Shown one piece after another: positions 1 to 3,906 of a stretch of 64,000 nucleotides of DNA. The DNA is from Flavobacterium okayamense (lineage in GTDB: Bacteria; Bacteroidota; Bacteroidia; Flavobacteriales; Flavobacteriaceae). The notes below the pieces were generated by a model. The model was not told the DNA's origin and searched no databases. It worked only from the letters and a program-made list of their open reading frames with translations. Position 1 is the first letter of the stretch. Each line of letters opens with the position of its first letter. The translations under genes were made by a program, and so were the position numbers. The stretch spans positions 2,418,001 to 2,482,000 of the forward strand of contig NZ_AP024749.1 of NCBI RefSeq assembly GCF_019702945.1, read 5' to 3'.

Positions 1-247
1 CGTTTGTGTAGTACAACGCAATTTCGTTATCACCTACTTCTACTACTTCTAACATTGAAGCCAATTCTTCATTTTCCAATAAAATATTCAATTCTATTGG
101 CGCAACAAATGATTGCTTCATTTCAAAGATTTTAACTTCTTTATTTCCAAAAATCCAGTATTCTCCTTCTCGTAATACTTTTACCAACTTACCACGTTCA
201 AATACCAAACCTACTTGGTAAGCGTTAATAGTAATTAATTTAATCAT
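1..247 (-). CDS. Slipin/SPFH-family protein, truncated by window edge
   Basis: Only the first 82 codons are present; the C-terminus lies beyond the left edge. The start ATG at 247 follows an AAAGAG purine stretch that could serve as ribosome binding site. The N-terminus (MIKLITINAYQVGLVFERGK) and the following KVLREGEYWIFG stretch are typical of slipins, stomatin/prohibitin-like proteins that form membrane-associated rings. From established knowledge, slipins recur beside RtcB and RlaP in bacterial RNA-repair clusters, which matches this neighbourhood. It is the last gene on the minus strand of the island, after the permuted tRNA-like units. Its function in RNA repair is unknown; a membrane scaffold is one guess. 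Confidence 0.8.
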   Translation of the reverse strand, partial: MIKLITINAYQVGLVFERGKLVKVLREGEYWIFGNKEVKIFEMKQSFVAPIELNILLENEELASMLEVVEVGDNEIALYYTN

Positions 248-545
248 CTCTTTATATTTTTAAAATTTTAATATTTTTTTAAAAGAAAACTTTCGGTTTT
301 TATCCTTAACCCAAAACGGAAAAAGGTTAGTTAACAGAAGCATTCGAATGGTTAACTGTTTTGTTTTATTCTTTCACGGAGAACTAATAATCACACAGAA
401 AAGCAAAAGAACGGTTTTGAAAACGAAGCCCTTTTCAGGTTTCTTCGTAAGTGTTTCGCTATTTCGAAAAATGTTGAAACTGATAAAAACCAAAATGTTT
501 TCATTTTTTTAGGTACTATTTTTAAGAGTTGTACTTCTCTGTTTG
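248..545 (-). other. Structured non-coding stretch before slipin gene
   Basis: About 300 nt between the permuted tRNA-like unit and the slipin start. Read on the minus strand it is rich in inverted repeats: AGAG/CTCT followed by a loop containing AAATAGTA (a motif also present in two T-loop insertions upstream), AAAATG/CATTTT, TTTCG/CGAAA, ACGAAG/CTTCGT near 421-446, and AGTTAAC/GTTAACT around 329-358 enclosing CATTCGAATG. No further cloverleaf could be assembled. It may be a structured RNA co-transcribed with the tRNA-like units or the leader of the slipin mRNA. Confidence 0.4.
391..504 (-). CDS. Possible 37-aa basic mini-ORF
   Basis: ATG at 504 to TGA at 391 encodes 37 residues starting MKTFWFLSVSTFFEIAKHL, with a basic C-terminal half. 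It resembles in size and charge the two mini-ORFs at 2646-2765 and 3184-3294, but it lacks a clear -7 box and a terminator and overlaps several RNA hairpins. It could equally be a chance reading frame inside structured RNA. Confidence 0.2.
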   Translation of the reverse strand: MKTFWFLSVSTFFEIAKHLRRNLKRASFSKPFFCFSV

Positions 546-622
546 AACAGATTTTGAGTCTGTTGGTGACAACCACTGTCAAATGCAAACCAAAATTGCA
601 TGTAGGATTCGAACCTACGCTT
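546..622 (-). tRNA. Candidate circularly permuted tRNA-Leu(CAA)-like unit
   Basis: On the minus strand the T arm comes first: stem GTAGG (618-614), loop TTCGAAT, stem CCTAC (606-602), then acceptor 3' strand ATGCAAT (601-595). A short linker (594-590) leads to TTTGCAT (589-583), which pairs with that acceptor strand in six of seven positions. Then come TT, a GACA/TGTC hairpin as D arm, and a perfect anticodon arm ACAGA-CTCAAAA-TCTGT (563-547), anticodon CAA with U33 and A37. The break would fall in the variable region. The D loop is only 5 nt and four extra bases precede the anticodon stem, so the fold is imperfect. Confidence 0.45.
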
Positions 623-698
623 TCTATTGTTCTAACCGGACTGAACTATCTCGTTATAGCGAGAGTGGGACTCGAACCCACGACCCATAGAGTGTAGA
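623..698 (-). tRNA. Candidate circularly permuted tRNA (possibly Val TAC)
   Basis: The 3' half comes first on the minus strand: TACAC, stem TCTAT (691-687), variable GGGTC, T arm GTGGG-TTCGAGT-CCCAC, acceptor strand TCTCGCT (664-658) and A73 (657). One base later the 5' half begins: AACGAGA (655-649), TA at positions 8-9, D arm GTTC-AGTCCGGTTA-GAAC, A26 and ATAGA (627-623). ATAGA pairs fully with TCTAT, and the acceptor strands pair in six of seven positions. Positions 8-9, 26 and 44-48 fall exactly where standard numbering expects them. The break is in the anticodon loop; the 3' part TACAC suits Val(TAC), but U33 is not apparent. Confidence 0.5.
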
Positions 699-823
699 TC
701 GTTTTTTGGAAAACAACCTCAAACCTCCAAGCCAAGTTGCATACTACTACTTCATACGCTTTTGCGCAAAGAGTAACACATTAGTGCTATACAGAAACAC
801 CCAACAGGACTTGCTTGATATTT
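699..823 (-). other. Hairpin-rich leader between 134-aa ORF and tRNA-like units
   Basis: The 125 nt downstream of the 134-aa ORF contain several short inverted repeats on the minus strand (GCGTAT/GTATGC around 740-760, TTGGA/TCCAA around 705-730) and no protein-coding signal. It may be the 5' leader or an unidentified part of the first permuted tRNA-like unit. Confidence 0.3.
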
Positions 824-1228
824 TTATTTTAGAGTAAAGTATTTAAACTTCATCTCTTCAAATATTCCTTTATCATTTATTTGTTTAACAATCGTATTTT
901 TTAAACTAATTTCTATGTAATACGATGTGTAACAATCTGAAAACTCTGTAGCTACTTCATGATTATTTGAACAAACTTTATTGTACCCATATGAACCATC
1001 ACTTCCACAACATCCATAAAACCTACTTGAATCTGCGTGATCTTTTAATAATGATTGTTTTCTATTAACTAGAATTGACAACATCGAATTGTTTTTAAAA
1101 AACACAAACTTACCTTCAGGTATAGCTTCAGCTTCATCTGGAAAATAAATTTTATCCTGAGGAATTTCTAGTAAATCTTCAGTTAGTCTTATCTTACATT
1201 TTCTACAATAAATTCTAATTGTTTTCAT
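824..1228 (-). CDS. Hypothetical 134-aa Cys-rich, probably zinc-binding protein
   Basis: I do not recognise this family. A CxxC knuckle (Cys8, Cys11) near the N-terminus and Cys73, Cys74, Cys86, His90 and Cys99 further on suggest a metal-binding fold such as a zinc ribbon. It has no signal peptide or membrane segment. The gene sits between the tRNA array and the permuted tRNA-like units on the same strand. A 25-bp palindrome at 1261-1285 lies upstream, followed seven bases later by AATCTTTG, a near-match to the Bacteroidetes -7 box. The same arrangement precedes rtcB, so this gene and the RNA units behind it probably belong to the RtcB regulon. An RNA-binding role is plausible but not shown. 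Confidence 0.65.
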   Translation of the reverse strand: MKTIRIYCRKCKIRLTEDLLEIPQDKIYFPDEAEAIPEGKFVFFKNNSMLSILVNRKQSLLKDHADSSRFYGCCGSDGSYGYNKVCSNNHEVATEFSDCYTSYYIEISLKNTIVKQINDKGIFEEMKFKYFTLK

Positions 1229-1260
1229 TTTGAATTTTCATTTTTCAAAGATTCAAAACA

Positions 1261-1285
1261 TACTACGCAATTATTTTGCGTAGTA
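1261..1285. promoter_or_regulatory. 25-bp palindromic operator, copy 1
   Basis: Perfect inverted repeat of TACTACGCAA and TTGCGTAGTA separated by 5 bp (TTATT). A stretch of 20 bp is identical to copy 2 in front of rtcB (11664-11683). A -7-like AATCTTTG (1246-1253, minus) lies 7 bp away, the same geometry as at rtcB within one base. It probably controls the 134-aa ORF and the RNA units downstream. Confidence 0.75.
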
Positions 1286-1294
1286 TAAAAAAAA

Positions 1295-1639
1295 TTATAA
1301 TCCCATATTTTTTTGATGTTCTTTATCTCGTACATCTATGGCTCCAAAAGGACTTCCTTTGAAATAACCAATATTTACAAATCCGTTTTCTTCTGTAATT
1401 AAGGATTCTTTTTTGGTGATTGCTCCCGTATACTTTGAACCATATTGACCTGTAATTTTTTTCGTTGCAGGATCAACATCACCCCATTGTGGTGTCTTAC
1501 CATTGTAAAGTGGTTCTACAAAATAGATGATTCCAGTAATTCTCGACTTCATCAAAAATCTACCTGTTTCATCCGTATTGGTTAGAAATCGTTTTAAAAT
1601 GTCTTGTCTCATCTTCTTTTGATTTAAATTAAACTTCAT
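1295..1639 (-). CDS. Hypothetical 114-aa basic protein at end of tRNA array
   Basis: Unknown family; no signal peptide, membrane segment or recognised motif. The protein is basic in its first 40 residues (QKKMRQDILKRF) and rich in glycine and charged residues afterwards. The ATG at 1639 lies only five bases after the 3' end of the tRNA-Phe-like gene, so ORF and tRNA array are almost certainly one transcript, and tRNA 3' processing would trim the mRNA leader to almost nothing. The tight coupling suggests a function linked to the array, for example binding or processing these RNAs, but this is inference from position only. Confidence 0.6.
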   Translation of the reverse strand: MKFNLNQKKMRQDILKRFLTNTDETGRFLMKSRITGIIYFVEPLYNGKTPQWGDVDPATKKITGQYGSKYTGAITKKESLITEENGFVNIGYFKGSPFGAIDVRDKEHQKNMGL

Positions 1640-1644
1640 TTTAG

Positions 1645-1718
1645 TGGAACAGATTCGAATCGAACGAATACCTTATGTGCTTCAAACATACGTGCAACAC
1701 CAAGTACACCAATGTTCC
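1645..1718 (-). tRNA. tRNA-Phe(GAA)-like gene
   Basis: Cloverleaf on the minus strand: acceptor GGAACAT/CTGTTCC (T7-C66 mismatched), TG at 8-9, D arm GTGT/GCAC with GG in the loop, anticodon arm TATGT-TTGAAGC-ACATA (anticodon GAA), variable AGGT, T arm ATTCG-TTCGATT-CGAAT, A73. The anticodon loop ends in GC instead of the usual AA, the variable loop is 4 nt and CCA is not encoded. It is the last member of the array, 5 nt before the 114-aa ORF. A degenerate accessory or decoy tRNA is as likely as a housekeeping one. Confidence 0.75.
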
Positions 1719-1724
1719 ATTTTG

Positions 1725-1798
1725 TACAGGAAGAGAGAGTCGAACTCTCAAAATTCAGATTCTAAGTCTGACGCGTCTACCAGTTTCGCCATTCCTGC
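1725..1798 (-). tRNA. tRNA-Leu(TAG)-like gene lacking the long variable arm
   Basis: Acceptor GCAGGAA/TTCCTGT (with a G-U pair), D arm with GCG/CGC stem and a Leu-like loop ending TGGTAGAC, anticodon arm TCAGA-CTTAGAA-TCTGA (anticodon TAG), T arm GAGAG-TTCGACT-CTCTC and A73. The variable region is only 5 nt (ATTTT), although bacterial tRNA-Leu normally has a long variable arm. The D arm and discriminator look leucine-like, so an accessory tRNA-Leu trimmed of its variable arm is the best description. Spacing is 6 nt on both sides. Confidence 0.75.
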
Positions 1799-1804
1799 AA
1801 TTTG

Positions 1805-1985
1805 TGGAAGTAGTAGGATTATTCATGAGTTATTATTTTTAAATTGAATTCATGAATGTTTCACATTTCGAACCTACTCAGTCTTAAGACAACGGTGTTT
1901 AGCTCGTTGTTTATAATATTTATTGACTCGCTGAATGAGTGAACTCATTTCAGCCGCTTCAGCTCTCCTACTCTGACGTACTTCC
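1805..1985 (-). tRNA. Interrupted tRNA-like gene with insertions in T loop and anticodon loop
   Basis: Outer elements pair perfectly: acceptor GGAAGTA/TACTTCC with A73, D arm TCAG-AGTAGGAGAG-CTGA, T stem GTAGG/CCTAC. The T loop opens with TTCGAA and is 55 nt instead of 7 (1818-1872). It contains hairpin AATGT-GAA-ACATT and TTCATGA/TCATGAA enclosing AAATAATA. The anticodon stem AGCGG/CCGTT encloses 58 nt, starting CTG and ending AACA, with a hairpin AATGAG-TTCA-CTCATT similar to those in the T loops. If trimmed to 7 nt the loop would read CTGAACA (GAA). The variable arm (GTC-TTAA-GAC) is class-II-like, so identity is unclear. Confidence 0.6.
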
Positions 1986-1992
1986 AAATTTG

Positions 1993-2109
1993 TCTGGGAA
2001 ACAGGACTGTTCACTTATACTATTTTTTTAAGTGTTCACGAATGCTTCGCATTTCGACCTGTAACCTTCCCGCTTAAGCGGGACAAACAGCCAATCGTTA
2101 TCTTCCCAG
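1993..2109 (-). tRNA. Interrupted tRNA-like gene with T-loop insertion (possibly Leu TAA)
   Basis: Acceptor CTGGGAA/TTCCCAG pairs perfectly, with A73. The D arm is weak (AAC/GTT around GATTGGCT). The anticodon hairpin is a 16-nt palindrome TCCCG-CTTAAG-CGGGA with a 6-nt loop compatible with TAA. Variable AGGTT; T stem ACAGG/CCTGT. The T loop spans 52 nt (2006-2057), starts TCGAA and contains hairpin AATGC-GAA-GCATT followed by CACTTA/TAAGTG closing a loop with AAATAGTA. One U of the T-loop start is missing. It lies 4 nt from the His gene and 7 nt from the next interrupted gene. Confidence 0.6.
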
Positions 2110-2113
2110 TTTT

Positions 2114-2186
2114 GGGTGTTTTCGGGAATCGAACCCTGTTCTTTGAATTCACAGTTCAATGCTTTACCAAATAAGCTAAAAACACC
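2114..2186 (-). tRNA. tRNA-His(GTG)-like gene
   Basis: Acceptor GGTGTTT/AAACACC, D arm AGCT-TATTTGGTAA-AGCA, anticodon arm TTGAA-CTGTGAA-TTCAA (anticodon GTG), variable AGAAC, T loop TTCGATT. C73 is present as expected for tRNA-His, but the base before position 1 is T, not the G that becomes G-1, and the outer two pairs of the T stem (CAGGG/CCCGA) do not match. It is therefore a slightly degenerate tRNA-His within the array. Confidence 0.75.
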
Positions 2187-2191
2187 ATTTG

Positions 2192-2311
2192 CGGCTTATA
2201 CGGGATTACTCAGTTTACTATTTAGCCTAAGGATTTCGTGAATGCTAAAGCATTTCGAACCCGTTTCTCCCGAGAGACAGTCGGGAAGGTTAGCCAGTAG
2301 CCCAATAAGCC
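2192..2311 (-). tRNA. Interrupted tRNA-Asp(GTC)-like gene with T-loop insertion
   Basis: Acceptor GGCTTAT/ATAAGCC pairs perfectly and the discriminator is G73, as in tRNA-Asp. Anticodon arm CCCGA-CTGTCTC-TCGGG gives anticodon GTC with U33. T stem ACGGG/CCCGT pairs perfectly, but the loop is 55 nt (2205-2259) instead of 7: TTCGAA, hairpin AATGC-TTTA-GCATT, then CTTAG/CTGAG enclosing AAATAGTA, ending AAT. The insertion would be 48 nt if the loop is restored to 7. The D stem has one mismatch and base 37 is T. Precise excision would give a nearly normal tRNA-Asp. Confidence 0.65.
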
Positions 2312-2333
2312 AGTCCCTTTCTAAAGACTCGTG

Positions 2334-2407
2334 TAATTCCGTCAGGATTCGAACCTGAGACCCATCGCTTAAAAGGCGATTGCTCTAACCAACTGAGCTA
2401 CGAAATT
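2334..2407 (-). tRNA. tRNA-Lys(TTT)
   Basis: Complete cloverleaf: acceptor AATTTCG/CGGAATT, TA at 8-9, D arm GCTC-AGTTGGTTA-GAGC, anticodon arm ATCGC-CTTTTAA-GCGAT, variable GGGTC, T arm TCAGG-TTCGAAT-CCTGA, A73. It is uninterrupted and well formed; the A1-U72 pair is unusual because most bacterial tRNAs start with G. CCA is not encoded. tRNA-Lys(UUU) is a classic target of anticodon nucleases such as PrrC, which is relevant beside an RtcB locus. Confidence 0.9.
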
Positions 2408-2412
2408 ATTTG

Positions 2413-2486
2413 TGATTCTGTTAGGATTCGAACCTAAAACCCTTCGCTTCGTAGGCGAACACTCTTTCCAGTTGAGCTACAGAATC
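2413..2486 (-). tRNA. tRNA-Arg(ACG)
   Basis: Complete cloverleaf: acceptor GATTCTG/CAGAATC, TA at 8-9, D arm GCTC-AACTGGAAA-GAGT, anticodon arm TTCGC-CTACGAA-GCGAA (A34 would be edited to inosine), variable GGGTT, T arm TTAGG-TTCGAAT-CCTAA, A73. Only 3 nt separate it from the tRNA-Ser gene upstream. It looks functional and has no insertion. Confidence 0.9.
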
Positions 2487-2489
2487 TTG

Positions 2490-2576
2490 CGGAGAGCAAG
2501 GGAATTGAACCCTCATTACTTTTTGAGTAAACCGTTTAGCAGACGGACGTAACAAACCAATATTTACCTACTCTCC
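2490..2576 (-). tRNA. tRNA-Ser(GCT)
   Basis: First gene of the array. Acceptor GGAGAGT/GCTCTCC, anticodon hairpin CCGT-CTGCTAA-ACGG (anticodon GCT), long class II variable arm TTACT/AGTAA, T arm GAGGG-TTCAATT-CCCTT and the serine-typical G73. Only 14 nt lie between the U-tract of the terminator at 2591-2616 and this gene, leaving no room for its own promoter. The array is therefore probably transcribed by read-through from the mini-ORF unit upstream. Confidence 0.85.
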
Positions 2577-2590
2577 AAAATGTTGTGCAT

Positions 2591-2616
2591 AAAAAAAGCA
2601 CCTCTTTTGAAGGTGC
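2591..2616 (-). terminator. Strong intrinsic terminator between mini-ORF and tRNA array
   Basis: Hairpin GCACCT/AGGTGC with a 7-nt loop followed by seven U on the minus strand. It lies between the 39-aa mini-ORF and tRNA-Ser, where it could act as an attenuator for the array. Confidence 0.85.
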
Positions 2617-2645
2617 TCCATAACAATACAATAGTATATAACTAT

Positions 2646-2765
2646 CTATTCCCTAAATGGAGGCACCAATTTATAATAACTATAAAAACTCGGACGATTA
2701 AGTCTTACTAAAGCTGGTTTTGCTTTCATATCTACTAGTGTTATATGTTTAAAATCTCGTTTCAT
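2646..2765 (-). CDS. 39-aa mini-ORF, candidate leader peptide of the tRNA array
   Basis: ATG at 2765 to TAG at 2646. The peptide begins MKRDFKHITLVD and is basic, with no signal peptide. It has its own -7 box (2836-2843) and is followed by an intrinsic terminator, so it is a discrete unit. It uses 26 different codons in 39 positions, and every anticodon I can read in the array (TTT, ACG, GTC, GAA, GTG, TAG, GCT, plus less certain TAC, TAA, CAA) has a matching codon in it (AAA, CGA/CGT, GAT, TTT, CAT, CTA, AGT, GTA, TTA, TTG). A ribosome stalled for lack of one of these tRNAs could relieve termination; this is a hypothesis. Confidence 0.5.
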   Translation of the reverse strand: MKRDFKHITLVDMKAKPALVRLNRPSFYSYYKLVPPFRE

Positions 2766-2835
2766 TTTATTTTTATTAAAAGAATTTTTTATTTCTGTCA
2801 ACTGATCACTAAAAACTGTCAACTGATTTCTGGGG

Positions 2836-2843
2836 CAAAGATA
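2836..2843 (-). promoter_or_regulatory. -7 box of the 39-aa mini-ORF
   Basis: TATCTTTG on the minus strand fits the Bacteroidetes -7 consensus TAnnTTTG. It would give a leader of roughly 60-65 nt that contains two copies of CTGTCAACTGAT (plus-strand 2797-2828). Confidence 0.6.
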
Positions 2844-3126
2844 AAGTCAAAAAAAACTAACTTCCAAATATTTTTTAAATTTATTTTATTGATTTTCAGA
2901 TAGTTATATTAAAATTTAAACAATAGAATTCCTGTCCGTTTTTCAACAGATACTCTAAAATTTGCAAATGACTGTCTCTCATTTGGTTACTCATTTTCGA
3001 TTATTTCAGCTCGGGTTTACTTCGCATCCAATATTTTTTTAATTATTTTCATTTTTTTTCATTTTTGTCACACTGTAAGTGTCCCATTTTTATAATTATT
3101 ACTGTTTTCACTTCGTTTTTGAACAT
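2844..3126. other. AT-rich spacer, nothing recognised
   Basis: About 280 nt between the promoter of the first mini-ORF and the terminator of the second. I see homopolymer runs of A and T, no ORF, no tRNA-like element and no clear inverted repeat. Confidence 0.5.
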
Positions 3127-3158
3127 AAAAAAAGCGTCCTTTTGGAAAAAAGGACGCT
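3127..3158 (-). terminator. Intrinsic terminator after 36-aa mini-ORF
   Basis: Stem GCGTCCT/AGGACGC with a 10-nt loop followed by seven U on the minus strand, 26 nt after the mini-ORF stop codon. Confidence 0.85.
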
Positions 3159-3183
3159 TTGAAATATAATATAATCGTTTACT

Positions 3184-3294
3184 TTAACGCATACGTAATG
3201 ATACAAAACACCCTTTTCGTTTACGAGGAAAATCTCCTCCTAAGCGATAAACTGACTTTATAAGTGCAATACTATGTGTGTTTTGTGTTCTCAT
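3184..3294 (-). CDS. 36-aa basic mini-ORF with own promoter and terminator
   Basis: ATG at 3294 to TAA at 3184, peptide starting MRTQNTHSIALIKSVYRLGG and ending in a run rich in Arg and Lys. The TATATTTG box ends nine bases before the ATG, so the mRNA is nearly leaderless, and a strong terminator follows. It uses 27 different codons in 36 positions, including four arginine codons (AGA, CGA, CGC, CGT). Like the 39-aa mini-ORF it could be a codon-sampling leader peptide; a small functional protein is the alternative. Confidence 0.5.
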   Translation of the reverse strand: MRTQNTHSIALIKSVYRLGGDFPRKRKGCFVSLRMR

Positions 3295-3302
3295 TTCGAG
3301 GG

Positions 3303-3310
3303 CAAATATA
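3303..3310 (-). promoter_or_regulatory. -7 box of the 36-aa mini-ORF
   Basis: TATATTTG on the minus strand matches the Bacteroidetes -7 consensus. It directly abuts the stop codon of the upstream parvulin-like gene. Confidence 0.65.
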
Positions 3311-3895
3311 CTAGAAATACTGAATTTTTAAATAATGAAGTGCTACTTTTTCAATATCATCATATAATTTAAAAACAATATAGTACCAATTTTTATCTGG
3401 AACATCAACAGTAAAAACATCTCCTTTTTTATGCTTTTTAACTGCTTCACGAAAAGTTGACTCTACTCCTAGTTCATCAATCCAGCCAAAATTACCTCCA
3501 GGTTTAACATTACGATCCATTGTAAATTCAGCTACTAATTCATCTGATGTAGCTCCTTTTTTATATAGCTCTAAAATTTCATTTCGCTTTACATCAATAG
3601 CATCTTTTGAAAGTTGACTTCCATCAAAGAAAATATAGTTTAGTTTCATTTCAACAATTGGTTTTGCTTCTAAAAACTTCTGTTGTTCACGTTCCTTTTT
3701 TATATTTATTTGATCTTTATAAAATGCTATACTATCTTTTGTAGTAGGAATGTATTCTATCATTGCAAATACATTTGGATTGTCTTTAATAAAAACTTGG
3801 GCATCTGACATTGAATTTACTTTACTTAAATCAATGTCTTGCGCAAACATATTTGAAAATGTAATCAAAAATAGTATTGTTAAAATTCGTTTCAT
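3311..3895 (-). CDS. Secreted parvulin-like peptidyl-prolyl isomerase family protein
   Basis: 194 aa with a signal peptide (MKRILTILFLITFSNMFAQ). The C-terminal half (KPGGNFGWIDELG, then KKGDVFTVDVPDKNWYYIVF) matches the conserved core of PpiC/parvulin rotamases, which catalyse cis-trans isomerisation of proline bonds in extracytoplasmic proteins. It is shorter than typical PpiC proteins and the active-site residues cannot be judged by eye. It follows the RlaP gene by 11 nt on the same strand, so it is probably at the end of that operon, although an envelope isomerase has no obvious link to RNA repair. Confidence 0.7.
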   Translation of the reverse strand: MKRILTILFLITFSNMFAQDIDLSKVNSMSDAQVFIKDNPNVFAMIEYIPTTKDSIAFYKDQINIKKEREQQKFLEAKPIVEMKLNYIFFDGSQLSKDAIDVKRNEILELYKKGATSDELVAEFTMDRNVKPGGNFGWIDELGVESTFREAVKKHKKGDVFTVDVPDKNWYYIVFKLYDDIEKVALHYLKIQYF

Positions 3896-3906
3896 TTTAT
3901 TTTTTG

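Noticed and set aside
527..572. Plus-strand tRNA-Gln(TTG) around the palindromic anticodon arm ACAGA/TCTGT
   Set aside because: The arm reads on both strands, but no T arm or acceptor pair follows on the plus strand, while the minus-strand reading (CAA) has flanking tRNA parts.
1644..1847. Plus-strand reading frame of 67 codons across the Leu and Phe tRNA genes
   Set aside because: It starts with GTG and runs antisense through two tRNA genes; no promoter or protein signature.
546..2576. Decayed housekeeping tRNA operon or phage tRNA cluster
   Set aside because: Random decay would not preserve perfect acceptor and T stems around insertions of equal design at the same loop position. No phage structural genes are nearby, although a phage origin of individual tRNAs cannot be excluded.
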